NCBI RefSeq assembly: GCF_000003605.2
Contig: NW_003135385.1
Location: 1-36,530 of the forward strand
From: Saccoglossus kowalevskii
Lineage: Eukaryota; Hemichordata; Enteropneusta; Harrimaniidae
DNA: 36,530 nt
Direction of reading: 5' to 3'
Of the stretch, positions 22,901-33,913 are shown one piece after another. Position 1 is the first letter of the stretch. The number at the start of each line of letters is the position of its first letter. Below the pieces are notes generated by a model. It was not told the DNA's origin. It did not search any database and saw only the letters and a program-made list of their open reading frames with translations. Position numbers and translations under genes: made by a program.

Positions 22901-24111
22901 GAAAGGAAATATGTGTGTAATTATTTCCAGGTAGAAAGATATTGCATTTTCAAGAAAAAAAGGTGGCAGTATAAACGATTAGAAAATGTCTGTTTAACAT
23001 TGCATAGAAATGAAGCCGATTAGTGCAAAAATTAAACGCATACGCAGTATGTGGTACATGTGCTAATATGTCTACTAACAGCATGGTGTGTTCCGTATAC
23101 AGTAGTCTAGTTCCGTTTGTTAAAAACCCATGTCATTTTGCAAATTGTATATTGAGGAAATTAATATATTTTACAACCCAATGAGTTATTTTAAATTCCC
23201 TTCAATCAAATACACAATCATGCATAAAAACAAAACGCACAAGCATTCCGACAACTTTTTGTAATACAATAACTTTTCGTTCTCATGTTTGTTTTACAAA
23301 AAACAGCGTAAATGCTGAAAAAAAGTGCGATCTTCACATTCTGTATTCCTAGTCTTAGTAAACGTCACATTAGTTAACAAGTAGGGAAATCACATAGTTG
23401 ATAAATGTAGTGCGCGGATTTGAGTGTAAAGAAGGGAAGTTAGCACACTCGTATTCAGTTCACTTATTTTTCTGGATTGTCAAGACATGTTTTTATTTCC
23501 CTGTGTGATATAAACAGCGCGTGAATGTCATTTTGGTTCACAATTGCAATCACAGAGAGCGTCACACCTAGTGGTTTTCCGTAATAAGCGTCATGTTGTT
23601 ACTGGCCGTTATTCCTCGCTGCAAATTTTAAAGTAGCTGGCTCGAAAGATTGTCGCTGTTGTTGAGAAAGTGGAGTTATAAGTGAAGTGAAGTGAAGTCG
23701 TAAAGCAGGCGTGGTCCTGGCTTCTGAGAGGCAGTGTCAGTGGTGGAAATTGGGTGACTCTTTGTCGGTGGGGGAATTATTTTGATGCTGCTTACTACTT
23801 TAAATAAGTAACACCACGGTTCATCGGGAATGTTGTTTCGAGTTACGAACCGCAACGCCCCATTGTCCCGTGGTGTTACCTGTACTTATGATTCCAACAG
23901 TGATGTGACTCGGTGTGCATGTGTTTTCGTTGAAAGCACACATTTGTGTTTTATGTACCCCTTTTTTACGTTTTTTTCAGACCCATTATCAGATTTTGAC
24001 AATATTCCACCTCCCAGTAATGGTCCGAGTCCACCCTCAGTCCAAGGCTTTGTGTGATATTACTTCCAGTGCTATTGATTTCACTGGGATAATTAGTTTG
24101 AATAGTAACAA
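19999..24111. other. Long stretch without a recognised gene
   Basis: Unique AT-rich DNA with a few landmarks: a short (TTA)n run at 20828-20846, a GC/CpG-richer patch at 22240-22580 with a perfect hairpin, and GTGAA repeats at 23680-23700. The 117-codon frame at 22284-22637 spans the CpG patch and hairpin; its product is not recognisable and I do not call it. Confidence 0.5.
22517..22549. repeat. Perfect 11-bp inverted repeat (hairpin)
   Basis: TTTTCACCGCC and GGCGGTGAAAA flank an 11-nt GC-rich loop. It lies in the CpG-richer patch described for this region. The arms are perfect. Confidence 0.85.
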
Positions 24112-24208
24112 ACATAATAGAATAGAATAGAAATAGAATAGAATAGAATAGAATAGAATAGAATAGAATAGAATAGAATAGAATAGAATAGAATAGAATA
24201 GAATAGAA
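24112..24208. repeat. (TAGAA)n microsatellite
   Basis: About 18 near-perfect pentamer copies with one extra A near 24132. It creates a long open frame on the minus strand that is not a gene. Confidence 0.97.
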
Positions 24209-24298
24209 AAGTTCAAGACAGTAAGCACGACCACAATAAAACAGTATGATTCAAGTTTTCTTTAGACAGCGTGCAGCCAGTGACCTAATTATACTACT

Positions 24299-24356
24299 CA
24301 TGCGCAGTAAGTTTGTTTTCACTTTTAAGTATCTGTAGATCGGCAGCCATGTTCCG
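24299..24356 (+). promoter_or_regulatory. Candidate promoter with NRF1-like and YY1-like sites
   Basis: CATGCGCAG (NRF1 half-site) at 24299-24307 and CGGCAGCCATGTTCCG (YY1-like GCCATGTT) at 24341-24356, both on the plus strand. In animal TATA-less promoters this pair often brackets the transcription start. It could drive the candidate exon at 24523 or supply a 5' UTR exon for the CD20-like gene 2.8 kb downstream. Confidence 0.35.
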
Positions 24357-24522
24357 TTTTTTGTGGCCGTGAGAAAGTTTCCCATGATATGTGTTTAAAT
24401 CAAAGGAATACATGTAAGTTTGTTACGTCAACACCACTTGCGCAACTGATAAGGGTTGTAGTTTCGTCATAAAATTGAGGAAATCGTTGTTTTTTAAACA
24501 CTGCCCGACGGTGGACCATGCC

Positions 24523-24575
24523 ATGGCAAACAAATTCTTCCCTGTTTTGATCGGCATAGGTCAATGTCTGCAATG
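24523..24575 (+). CDS. Candidate first coding exon
   Basis: GCCATGG start context, then MANKFFPVLIGIGQCLQ and a good donor (AATG, then GTATGT), phase 2 out. An earlier ATG at 24518 opens only a 10-codon frame. The hydrophobic stretch could begin a membrane segment. It could be the start of an unplaced gene, a non-coding 5' exon of the CD20-like gene, or chance. No matching acceptor exon was found before 27 kb. Confidence 0.25.
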
Positions 24576-26331
24576 GTATGTAGGTGTGTTGTTTTCATTC
24601 TGATCAATAGTTAGTGGGTAATTACGTAATACACTAGTAAACAGTGTCGCTATATTGATATCGATATCCCCAAGATGAAATTTTACCTACTATTTCTTAT
24701 TTACAACCGCAGTGTCACCTCTCGGCTTTTTGTATTCAACATGCAATAGAATGTATTTCCTTGTTTCGCTTATCAGTTGGGAGCGGCGGGGGGGGGGTAC
24801 TAGAGCTGGTACATAGAGGTGAAGGGTCCAATTTAGATACGTTGTCATGTTGTCGAAAAAGTTGGAAATCAACACGTAACAAAAAAAATATCAGTATGGG
24901 GAGAATTATTGACTGCTCCATTAAGAAAGCAGTTTCATTTTCAACCATGTAGTTCAAATTTATAATAAACTTGTCAATATCATCATCACCAACATCACCA
25001 TTTTTGAAAGACAGTTTTTAAGGCTGCCTTTTAATAGCATATCTTCCATGCAGAGATCTATTTCTATGAATATATTTTTGGTGTTCTAGCCGCAAGGAAC
25101 TCTGGGAAGGAGAATGCATCTAGCGCATAAAAGACCTGACTGCATGCTTTTTGAAAACCAATAGCCATGGAGCACATGTGGCCAACAATTTTTCATTCAA
25201 TGTGCATACGATTTTGACTCATACCTTGCCCTTGTTAGCATAGTATGTCAAACTTACATGTAGTTGTTGAGAAACATGAGTTTGGGCAAGGTACAAAACT
25301 TATCTGAATAAAATGGCCATCACGTATATATTTTTTAAACAAAATTTTATTTGCTCTTGGTTTTATTCTAAAAATCTCAAAATCCAGCAAATACAACTAC
25401 GAATTTCTTTACAATTTCACTGAATTTTGATTCAATTTCCATTATGCTACTAACAATAATAACAATATATTTGGAATGCGAGTGAATTTTTTTTTAGCAA
25501 TAAAAAAAAAAAGAATAAACAAAAACATTGAAAATGATTAACATTTAAGTTTATGTGTTCCTTACTGTGTAATGTATTCAATGCATCATTTTCTGTCATT
25601 GTCATGTTTGGTGAACTCAACAACGATGCTGAACTTGTGCTTTGTACCTCAAACATTGTACGGTTTACAAGTTTGGAGAACAGGCTTAATCAAACATTGC
25701 AACATATCGATGGAAATATTGATTTATGTCTGTGTTTTACTAACATTTTTTGAAAATGGCAAAAAATAACAAGCAATGAAGGTCAATTTATTTGGTGTTG
25801 GACCCTTCTCTATGACTGCCATGAATACAATTTGTGTACAACTGAGGAGGTACAAGGTTCGTACAAAATTGGAATGCGCTGTGTCATAAAGCTTGAACAT
25901 TTCAGTGTAATCATGGGTAACAACGACCTGACAGTGTGACAGAAAAACAATTAATATTAACTAAATTAACTAATATTAACTAAATTTTATATGTTAATTA
26001 TGTTGGCAGTATGTGTTTTGTTTATATTGTTCTGCTAGATTGACTGAATTTTAATAATTGCCATAAACCTGTGTCTCTAAATGTATTTGTTCATTCAATG
26101 ATATATTAAATTAAAATCCATGACCCAACAGTTGTTGTCTACTGTCGTTGAGTACACCAGTTTGCATGAGAACTTCCTCTCATTTGAAATTCAATAGAGT
26201 TTGTCCTGTATTTCACCAATCTGAGTCATACCCATTTTACAACAGGATGTGGTTGTTTTACAATTTTAAATTCAAAAAGTTTAATACATCTGCAGTTAAA
26301 TGATCTTTCATTTTATATTTACGTAATATAT
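24576..26331. other. Stretch without a recognised gene
   Basis: AT-rich unique sequence. A diverged inverted pair, ACCTTGCCC (25223) and GGGCAAGGT (25284), could form a hairpin, and there are several A or T runs near 25480-25515. Nothing else supported. Confidence 0.5.
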
Positions 26332-26487
26332 TTAAAGCGAGTGTGTCATCATCTGCGCATGCAATAGATGGCCAAAGTGTTTCAAACAAGCGTCAATCCA
26401 TGAGCCTTTGCGTTTTAAGCAGGTGTTCTTATCATTGGTTGGGACTCAATTCCTGCGTGTGCACAGGTGACGACCCCTCTGCTTTAA
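26332..26487 (-). mobile_element. TTAA-flanked MITE, copy 3 (reverse orientation)
   Basis: 156 bp, bounded by TTAA, in the opposite orientation to copies 1 and 2. The shared core includes the reverse complement of CGCAAAGGCTCATGG, and the right end reads GGTGACGACCCCTCTGCTTTAA-like, matching the family's inverted repeat. It lies between the candidate promoter at 24.3 kb and the CD20-like gene. Confidence 0.84.
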
Positions 26488-27133
26488 ATATTAATATATT
26501 AAATTTGTTCAATTTGTGATTTGGGATGTTATAAGCAACTTGTCCGTCCGGAGAAGGGGTGTCTATTAACAGATTATACTATAATGTACTGTTATTATTA
26601 TATCACTGTTATGAGTTTGATCGATGTTTACAACAGAACATACATGTACATATAGTTGGAAATGATATCATCAATTTATATGTACATTTTTTATCTTGAA
26701 ATAAACCCAGAGGAACATTTTCTTTACCAGATACATAGCAACATATTTTATTAGCTTTCTTTGTGAAATAACTGGTTGAGAGTATGTAGATTACCAGCAG
26801 TTCTGTTATCTAAATTGACCATTCATGTTCAGTCTCAGTGTTTGTATTATTATCACTATTCACATAATTGTTCCATTACTAGTTGTATTCAGACATATCT
26901 TCCAATTCAGTGGCCCCCTCCAAATATACATGGCAAGCCATGTGTAGTTTAACTATGTTTTATTTTTGTTACCATTTTTATTACTAATTTTGCATCAAAT
27001 AGACATACTTCCTGATAAAAATTTGTGAAATAAAAAAAATAATAAATAATTTTACTTGTTTTATAGCATTCGACTTGGTTAAGTGACATGCTTTTCTCAC
27101 TGATTATAAAACCAACTTGTATTACAAGAAAAG
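26488..27133 (+). other. Upstream region of the CD20-like gene
   Basis: AT-rich, no TATA box or CpG patch that stands out. A stop codon (TAA 27107-27109) lies in frame upstream of the ATG. An acceptor-like TTACAAG at 27122-27128 allows a spliced 5' UTR. Confidence 0.5.
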
Positions 27134-27283
27134 ATGGCATACGATCAGCGCAGCTCCTTTGTAATTGGCTGTGTTCTACTTATATGCGGTACATCTAGTA
27201 TTATTCTTGGTTGTATTATACTAGTATTTGTTAGTAATTCTGAGTATACTTACACCTTTGCTCCAGTATGGAGTGGAATTGTG
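27134..27283 (+). CDS. CD20-like gene exon 1
   Basis: 150 bp, 50 residues. Start context AAAAGATGG is strong (A at -3, G at +4), and a stop lies in frame upstream. Encodes a short N-terminus MAYDQRSS, TM1 and the first extracellular loop up to PVWSGIV in TM2. Donor GTAAGT, phase 0. Confidence 0.88.
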
Positions 27284-30200
27284 GTAAGTTTATGTTAATT
27301 ATTAGCTATTAAAATTAAAATCCGCTATTCTGACTTTATAATGTTACTAATCATTGTACTGTCAATACATATGATGTCAAATGCAAAAAAACGTGTACTG
27401 TAAATCAATTTTTTTTTCAGACATTTAATTTTGTTCTTTTGTGGTTTTGAGCATATTTTTAATTTAACAAATTTGTCAAGGAAACAATGAGTTTTATTGT
27501 TATTTTACATGTTCATGTAGATTTTTTTCAGAAAGTGTTTCCTATCAATAACAAAATTAAAATCCAATAATTAATTAATCCATTTACATTCTACTGTTAG
27601 TAATCTATGTAATGGTGATGGTAAATAAACAACCGATTCCTTTTGTTATCTGTTCACGAGCAGACTCACACAGTTTTGGCATTTTAATAGCATGTCATGT
27701 GACTTACAATCATATATTGAGGAAAGGTAACAGATGACAATAAATTTATGTTGATATCAGTGTCATATCTGCTATCGTTGTTCTTGTGGTTGCAATCAAT
27801 AACATAAAATAATCCTATCCAGTCATCTTCAAACTACTGTAGTATATTTGCAGATAAATGTAATGAATAATTACTGAAGATGATTATTTCCTATTTCTGG
27901 TTGAAACTGATATTCTTTTACGCTCAGAACCACAGTTACTTGAAGAAGTAACCGTGTCAGGACTGACATTCTGTGACATTTTGGTGACACATTTGCTAAA
28001 ATTATATCATCTTTAACTTTTGATACAACTTGCATTTACTTATTCCATTCTATACCTTGTGTCTATGGACATGGCTATAATCATTGCATTTTGTTCTCTT
28101 TATTTACTGTTTCTCAGGTGATTATTACAGGTGTGTTTGGTGTGGTAGCCGGCAAAAGGAAACATTTTCCTTCCAAATGTACAGTAAGTGCCACATACCT
28201 GTAATTCTAACATTAGTCCATGGCATCTACAGAAAATAATAGAATCCCCTACCCACAGCGGCCTGGGATGAGATTTCTTACATGATTAAAAAATAAAATT
28301 TCTCATGAGTGTGAGTAATCTCATCTCTGGCCTTTTTTTTTAGCTCTGTTTAAAAAGTATCTGAAATACTTTTGAACAAATGATTGATGTCTCCCCAGGT
28401 GAGACATTTATTTTAACACATTAATGATACAAAAAGTTATGTTTTCAGTAATCATTCTGAATTGTTAGTTTGTTGAGTCTGTCCTCAGCATTTCTAGTAT
28501 CACAGCACTTGTCTTTTCTGAAGCCATCTTTTAAAAACGTCACATTGATGACACCTGTACTTGTACTTCTAACTTGTATGATATGCATCATGCAATTGAA
28601 AAGTATTATGTGCGTCCATTCTACTACTGTAAAATCTGTATTAGAAGCTGCGGCTTCTATTAAAATGATACAATGCAACAGAGGGGATGCGGCTTCTATT
28701 AGAGCATCTACACATATGAGGAATGGTAAATGTTTGGTTCTAAATTGTTCAAAAAGAATGGGTGCGACTTATATTAGAGATGCAGCTTCTAATACAGATT
28801 TTACGGTATTACCTGTATTATCAAATCAGAGAATAGTTCAAAAAGACATTTCATATACTTGCAGTGTGGGATTGATTGTTCTCACACTCCTAGTGGCCAG
28901 CGATGTGAAAAACAGTTTTGAAACAATTATAAAAAGTGCTTTAGATCAGCTTATTTAATGAAAACCAAAATAGCGAACATTAAATGAAAGCATTATATGT
29001 CACTAATACATTTCATAATATGTTTCTTTCTTTGTTGCATGGACTACTTTACCACCATCCTTTGAAATATGCAATCAGGAATTCTGGTGTATTTTACTTT
29101 GTCAATTGATATCAGAACCTATCAAATGGCATATGTTTTTATACAGTAGCTGGCTCTCATAGATCATGTTGAATTCTCAATATGAGAAAAGTATCACTAA
29201 GATTCACATTTGACATTGTTATTATTTACTTTATTCAGATTATTTTTATAGTAATTTTGAATATCATCACCTTAATGGCATCATTAATTAGTTGGGTCAT
29301 ATCAATTCTGCGAATATTGGAATCGGCTTCGAAGAACAACGCTAAAATCAGCAGAGCTCTGTTTGCAATGATACTAATGGTTGGAGTGATTGAGATGTTA
29401 CTAGCTTTATGTACTGTTGTTATGTACTTGTCTGGAGTGTGTTGTTATCGTCACATCACAAAACCTGTAAGTATTTTATTGTCTATTGTTTTCTCCAGTA
29501 TATTACCACAATTTTTAACCTGTATATATGCATATGTCTAGATTTGATATGAAGTGATGACATTATCAGTACTGCTGCCATGGCAACACCAACCCTAGGG
29601 CATCAAACATTATTGTGGTCTATTATTTGTGAATGCACTTTTGTAAATGAGGTTTGTCTTTGATCAAAATAAGTTGTGTTTTAAAGTTGTATTCTCTGCC
29701 AAATTTTGACATGACATGTTGAGTAATATGTGTACTGTAATATACATTTATGGGATTGGCAGGATATCTTGTCTTGTTAGCAGCTGAACATCACAGAACA
29801 GTTTAGTTGCTTTGGTTGTGATTACCGGTAAGCATGAATCAAACATGGTTTCTTTGTTTGATAATAAAATATTGATCATATGACGCAATTAATATTCAAT
29901 GTGAAGCACACTCATACTTTTTAGTTGTTTTCTGGGGTATTATCTCCCATTTGAATTGTTTTCAAAAATTGATACACTTTTTTTTTCATTTAAAATTTTT
30001 TTTTTTTTTACCAAAATCCAGACAAAAAAATTGTGGCATGTATATTTTTAACAAATGCATGTAGTGAAACAGAAATATTTTTTTTTCTGTGTTAAAGTAA
30101 TAATAGCGTTCTTTTGTCTCGAACCACGGTGCGGGTAAACAAACTATTCACACCCAAAGGGAGGGAGTCAGGAAGTCAGACAGATTACAATACCGTCAAA

Positions 30201-32882
30201 ATATTCATTAAAATCGAAAAATTTATCGTCATGCAAAGCGATACCTCATTGTATGACTTCACTTTGACTTCAAATTCGGGCAACCACAACGTAAACAAAC
30301 ATGTAAACAAAATTATCACTATTAAATTTGGGTTTTTTGAACCCTGATACGCATCACAACCAGCCTACCAACTCATAAACATCCAGTTCCTGCAATTCAA
30401 AGATTAATATCGGGAATTATGTTAATGTTCTCGTTTTAATAGGGAAAAAACTTCGCATGCCAACATGCTGACATCGCTAAACAAATCTTGTCATAATGGC
30501 GTCGTTCATGTTAACGTAGTCGATCGAAAAACCTGTGATATTTCTAATTCTTGGGGGGTTCATAACAGTTCAAGTCAACTATACAACAACTAATGACTTT
30601 ATTCTATCCAAAAGTTTATAACAAATAACAAATCAGCCCACCAATTTTTAATGATATGTTTCGATCATAAAATGTCAAAATCGACGACAAATATTGGTTT
30701 TGTGCCGAGAAGTATGGTAAATAAAATAGAGTTCATTTCAATCACCCATAAAATCAAAAACCACAAATATCTGGGTAAAGGTATGAAAATTTGTTGCGAA
30801 AATGTGTCGCTGCTGGTAAAATAGATGAATTAAAGAACTACTCGCTGACTAAAATATGACCTTATACAGATATCCTGATTAAAAAATTATGTGAAAAAGC
30901 ATGAATTCTGGAATAAACAACTAAGTTGTAAAAAATTACATAACACTGACGATGTCAAATCACGTACTGATCACGTGACAATGCTTTGCCTACACCCGCA
31001 ATGCGCCTTTGCCAGGGAAGGAGGCCAATTCACACCTAATACAATGACCGTTTCTAGACTGGGGATAGAGGGACTGTGGCCTGGCTGATTATTTATTGGA
31101 GGTTTGGCTATGAGTGCTTTTAATCATTTGCATAGCATATGTTTATGAAACTCCTCATTGTTTATTTACAAACTGATAACTTTAATCTCCAAAAACATCA
31201 CTGTTTATCAAATTTTATTTTGCAGCTTTTTATGTGTTTTTTATGTCTATGAACATTGTAAACCATATGTATTTATTTGATAATACATGGAATATTTTGG
31301 CTCAGAAATACATAGAAGAGAAAAAAAAACTTTAGTGAAAGCTGAAGTTGATACTCATTTAACTTTCTTTCAATATAAGGTATGTCAAAGCAATCATTGT
31401 CAAGAGAGTTCCAGCAATGAATCAGGTGACTTCTACACCCTACAAGCAGGTGACCAAGTCATTGAAGCCGCCGATGGTGACATTGTTATAGTCTCAGGAA
31501 GTATGTACATCATTTCACTAGGAATAAAGGGGTACCATATGTTTAGAAAGGGGATGTTTTTGAAATTTATACATATTTATACATATACAACTGTTTGGTC
31601 TGGCAAAAGATTGTGTTTATATCTCAATTAACTTGCAGATAACACAATACAAAATAATTAAATTATTAACACAACGTCCTTGAAACGGTACTTTCAAGTA
31701 AGGGAGCGCTGCATGGAGCAGACTGACAACTGACAATATTAGAATACTGTTGTTGAACTTGAATAATGTTTAGTATTATTGCCATGGTTACTAAACTGTG
31801 TTATTGCTATAACTGTCATCATTTGTTTGTTGCATGAGGGAATATCAGAATTAGTCTAAATTACATCAAAGTTGTATTTTGCAAGGGAAATATTTTTTTA
31901 AATTTCATGAATCAGTTAAAATCCATGTTTTTTTAGCAGTGAACATTTCACCAGGTTCTTCAAGATGGAGTCAAAGCAACTTTCAATAACTCATGATACA
32001 ATTCCTAGTGTTGGCAATTATTTTACAGTGCTGGCATAATTCTGGTAACCTCTTTGAAAATTTATTATTTCAAAGTGAGAAAATTTCCCGATATGATAAT
32101 TTTATGGCATTCGTATCAGTGAAAATCACAATACAGTGTGTCAGTGACTTTTGCAAAAATTGTTCTTAAAAAAGGCTATAATGAATCACAAAACATCCCT
32201 AGCAGCAAAAATTAATCTATGTACAGTAATTTGAACTTTGATTTGTCATGGAGGTAAAAACAGATATCTTCCATGGTATGTATATAGTAATCAATTTTAT
32301 ATCTCGGATTTGTCAATCAATTAGATACAAGCTTATCAAATTCATATACTACTATATACAATACATGTGGAGGGCACACACATATTCATGTAGTCGCTTT
32401 TCTGACATTCAGGTACATGTTATTGCACCATTTAGCTTCAAGTTCAAGTTCAGACTGATTAAAAGTTGTGTTCTTGGCATCAATGTTCTAGTAAAAACAG
32501 ATAGATTAAAAGATAACATCAAATCAGGACTTGTAGACTGACCCATATTTCGGTATATTTCTACAATGTCAATATCAATCTTGTCTCCTATCACTGTGTG
32601 CTTTTCTTTATTACAGGTCATGTGATACATCCTGGAACGAAAAAAATAAAAATTGTTGGTCGAGAAAGCACATCAATACCGCCACCATATGGATTTGGAA
32701 GTATTCCTGCCTCAGATATACTCGAACCCGAGCTACCAGTTTATACATCTGTGGAAAATGAAAATATACCATCAACATCACACGGGGTGGTGGAATCAAC
32801 ATGTCCTGATTTACTCACCAAACAGCCGCCAAGTGATTTTGTGGAGGTTGAGGATTCTCAACTCTTTGGCGCACTCGAGTGA
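27134..32882 (+). CDS. CD20-like four-transmembrane protein (5 exons)
   Basis: Whole-gene entry; exons 27134-27283, 28118-28183, 29239-29466, 31380-31500 and 32617-32882 encode 276 residues with phases 0,0,0,1. Four hydrophobic segments lie at about 9-33, 44-62, 73-96 and 112-138, with both ends predicted inside the cell. The TM2 start, YTFAPVWSGIVVIITGVFG then GKRKHFPSKC, follows the CD20/MS4A pattern (P-x-W-x-G-I, then G, then a basic turn and K-C). A CCY motif after TM4 may be palmitoylated. The 130-residue tail holds PPPY at 210-213, a WW-domain (NEDD4/ITCH-type ligase) ligand, as in ENTREP and TMEM255 proteins. CD20-like proteins act in membrane signalling or trafficking; which subfamily this belongs to is not settled. 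Splice sites are all canonical. Confidence is high for the gene, moderate for the family. Confidence 0.87.
27284..28117 (+). other. CD20-like gene intron 1
   Basis: AT-rich unique intron; nothing else seen. Confidence 0.75.
28118..28183 (+). CDS. CD20-like gene exon 2
   Basis: 66 bp, 22 residues: the rest of TM2 and the basic cytoplasmic turn (VIITGVFGVVAGKRKHFPSK, then CT). Acceptor TTTACTGTTTCTCAG, donor GTAAGT, phase 0 at both ends. Vertebrate MS4A genes also have a short exon ending just after this basic-K-C turn, as far as I recall. Confidence 0.88.
28260..28332. repeat. 73-bp imperfect palindrome in intron 2
   Basis: The ends GGCCTGGGATGAGATTTCT and, reverse-complemented, GGCCAGAGATGAGATTACT pair with 4 mismatches in 19. 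The AT-rich middle can also fold. It looks like a very short inverted-repeat element or hairpin; no target duplication could be read. Confidence 0.7.
28625..28808. mobile_element. 184-bp element with 27-bp terminal inverted repeats
   Basis: The left end (28625-28651, starting TACTGTAAAATCTGTATTAG) and the right end (28782-28808) are inverted repeats differing at a single base. GCGGCTTCTATTA occurs twice inside (28650 and 28689), close to the end motif. It is non-coding and sits in intron 2 of the CD20-like gene. It is probably a MITE; superfamily not assigned, as no clear target duplication is visible. A 162-codon frame across it is an artefact. Confidence 0.85.
29239..29466 (+). CDS. CD20-like gene exon 3
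   Basis: 228 bp, 76 residues, phase 0 both ends. It carries TM3 (IIFIVILNIITLMASLISWV...), a short polar loop with ESASKNNAK, TM4 (ALFAMILMVGVIEMLLALCT...) and the CCYRH turn. Acceptor TTTACTTTATTCAG; a second AG nine codon-positions on would hit TAA at once, which supports the first. Donor GTAAGT. Confidence 0.88.
29467..31379 (+). other. CD20-like gene intron 3
   Basis: 1.9-kb intron. A block at about 30095-30560 with CpG dinucleotides and fewer T runs differs from its surroundings and contains a 77-codon frame; it may be an old insertion, but I see no terminal repeats. Confidence 0.6.
31380..31500 (+). CDS. CD20-like gene exon 4
   Basis: 121 bp; 40 residues plus one base, phase 0 in and phase 1 out. 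It encodes acidic, serine-rich cytoplasmic tail (VCQSNHCQESSSNESGDFYT..., ADGDIVIVSG). Acceptor TTTCTTTCAATATAAG, donor GTATGT. The composition and the matching phase with exon 5 make it convincing despite a weak acceptor tract. Confidence 0.78.
31501..32616 (+). other. CD20-like gene intron 4
   Basis: 1.1-kb AT-rich intron; no other feature supported. Confidence 0.7.
32617..32882 (+). CDS. CD20-like gene exon 5 (C-terminus)
   Basis: Two bases complete a serine codon, then 87 residues to TGA at 32880-32882. Contains KKIKIVGRESTSIPPPYGFG, so the PPPY motif has upstream basic residues, and an acidic end (FVEVEDSQLFGALE). Acceptor TTTTCTTTATTACAG is strong. Other than the PPPY motif no domain is recognised. 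Confidence 0.85.
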
Positions 32883-32919
32883 TCATTTTGAGAGAGTTGA
32901 CACTTGACTATACGAAAGA

Positions 32920-32925
32920 AATAAA
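32920..32925 (+). terminator. Poly(A) signal AATAAA
   Basis: Canonical AATAAA 38 bp after the CD20-like stop codon, giving a very short 3' UTR. Cleavage would fall at about 32940, right at the start of the 45-bp tandem repeat. Confidence 0.65.
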
Positions 32926-32949
32926 CATGTCTTAAACACTCCACATTTG

Positions 32950-33222
32950 AATACAAACAAAATATGTATATTTCACTACAGTGTTTTTCATTCAAATACA
33001 AACAAAATATGTATATTTCACTACAGTGTTTTTCATTCAAATACAAACAAAATATTTATATTTCACTACAGTGTTTTTCATTCAAATACAAACAAAATAT
33101 GTATATTTCACTACAGTATTTTTCATTCAAATACAAACAAAATATGTATATTTCACTACAGTGTTTTTCATTCAAATACAAACAAAATATGTATATTTCA
33201 CTACAGTGTTTTTCATTCAAAT
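32950..33222. repeat. 45-bp tandem repeat, six copies
   Basis: Units start at 32951, 32996, 33041, 33086, 33131 and 33176 (ATACAAACAAAATATGTATA...) and differ at only one or two bases. Because 45 is divisible by 3 and the unit lacks stops, all plus frames stay open as 15-residue repeats; these are not proteins. Confidence 0.97.
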
Positions 33223-33913
33223 TTACATATTTATGCAGTGACTATTGGATCAAGTTTAACCGTGAAAGCTGAACTGTCAGTATTTCTGAAATAGTTGGAT
33301 GATCACTATTAAGCCTATTTGGTGAATTCATTTTGATTCTCAGACATGAAATCCTATTGAACTTACCCGGAGAAATTTACACTTTATTTTTGTCTTTAAC
33401 CTATAAACAGTAAGACGATGTGGCATGTATTATATTGGCTGCTATACAAATTTGTCTATATGTTTACAATCATAACCTTATTCTTGTCACAACATACTGT
33501 GATTATGATGGTGAATCCAAACATCAAAATATTGACAGAATATATATGAAAAATTTTAAAGCGTGTCATGAAAATAAAAAGAATTTATTTAGTGAAAACA
33601 AAGAAAATATCACAAAACACTGAACAAAGCATTGTAGATTATCATGTGATAGCAGAATTGATGTTTTGTTACATAAATTAAGTTGTAGCAACTGAAAAAA
33701 TATCCATTGGCTCCACACAGGTGCACTAATGGGGACAATAGAGTTAATTATTTGTAAATTGCCTGAAATGTGCTCTTCATTCAGTCAAGTAATCCCAATA
33801 AAAACAAGCCATGAATGGCACAGTCTCCGTTAGTTATCAAATCTAAGTTGTATAGTTTTGTTTATAGTAATATAATACCAGTACTTGTCCATATTGAGAG
33901 ATATTAATTAAAA
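33223..33913. other. Stretch without a recognised gene
   Basis: AT-rich unique sequence; a 67-codon lysine/asparagine-rich frame at 33420-33623 is not convincing. Confidence 0.5.

Noticed and set aside
24037-24234. Minus-strand frame rich in FYSIL repeats
   Set aside because: Translation of the (TAGAA)n microsatellite.
28470-28958. 162-codon open frame on the plus strand
   Set aside because: It spans the 184-bp inverted-repeat element within a well-supported intron and matches nothing recognisable.
32947-33294. Open frames of 86-115 codons in all plus frames, or a CRISPR-like array
   Set aside because: A 45-bp head-to-tail tandem repeat without unique spacers; frames stay open only because the period is divisible by three.
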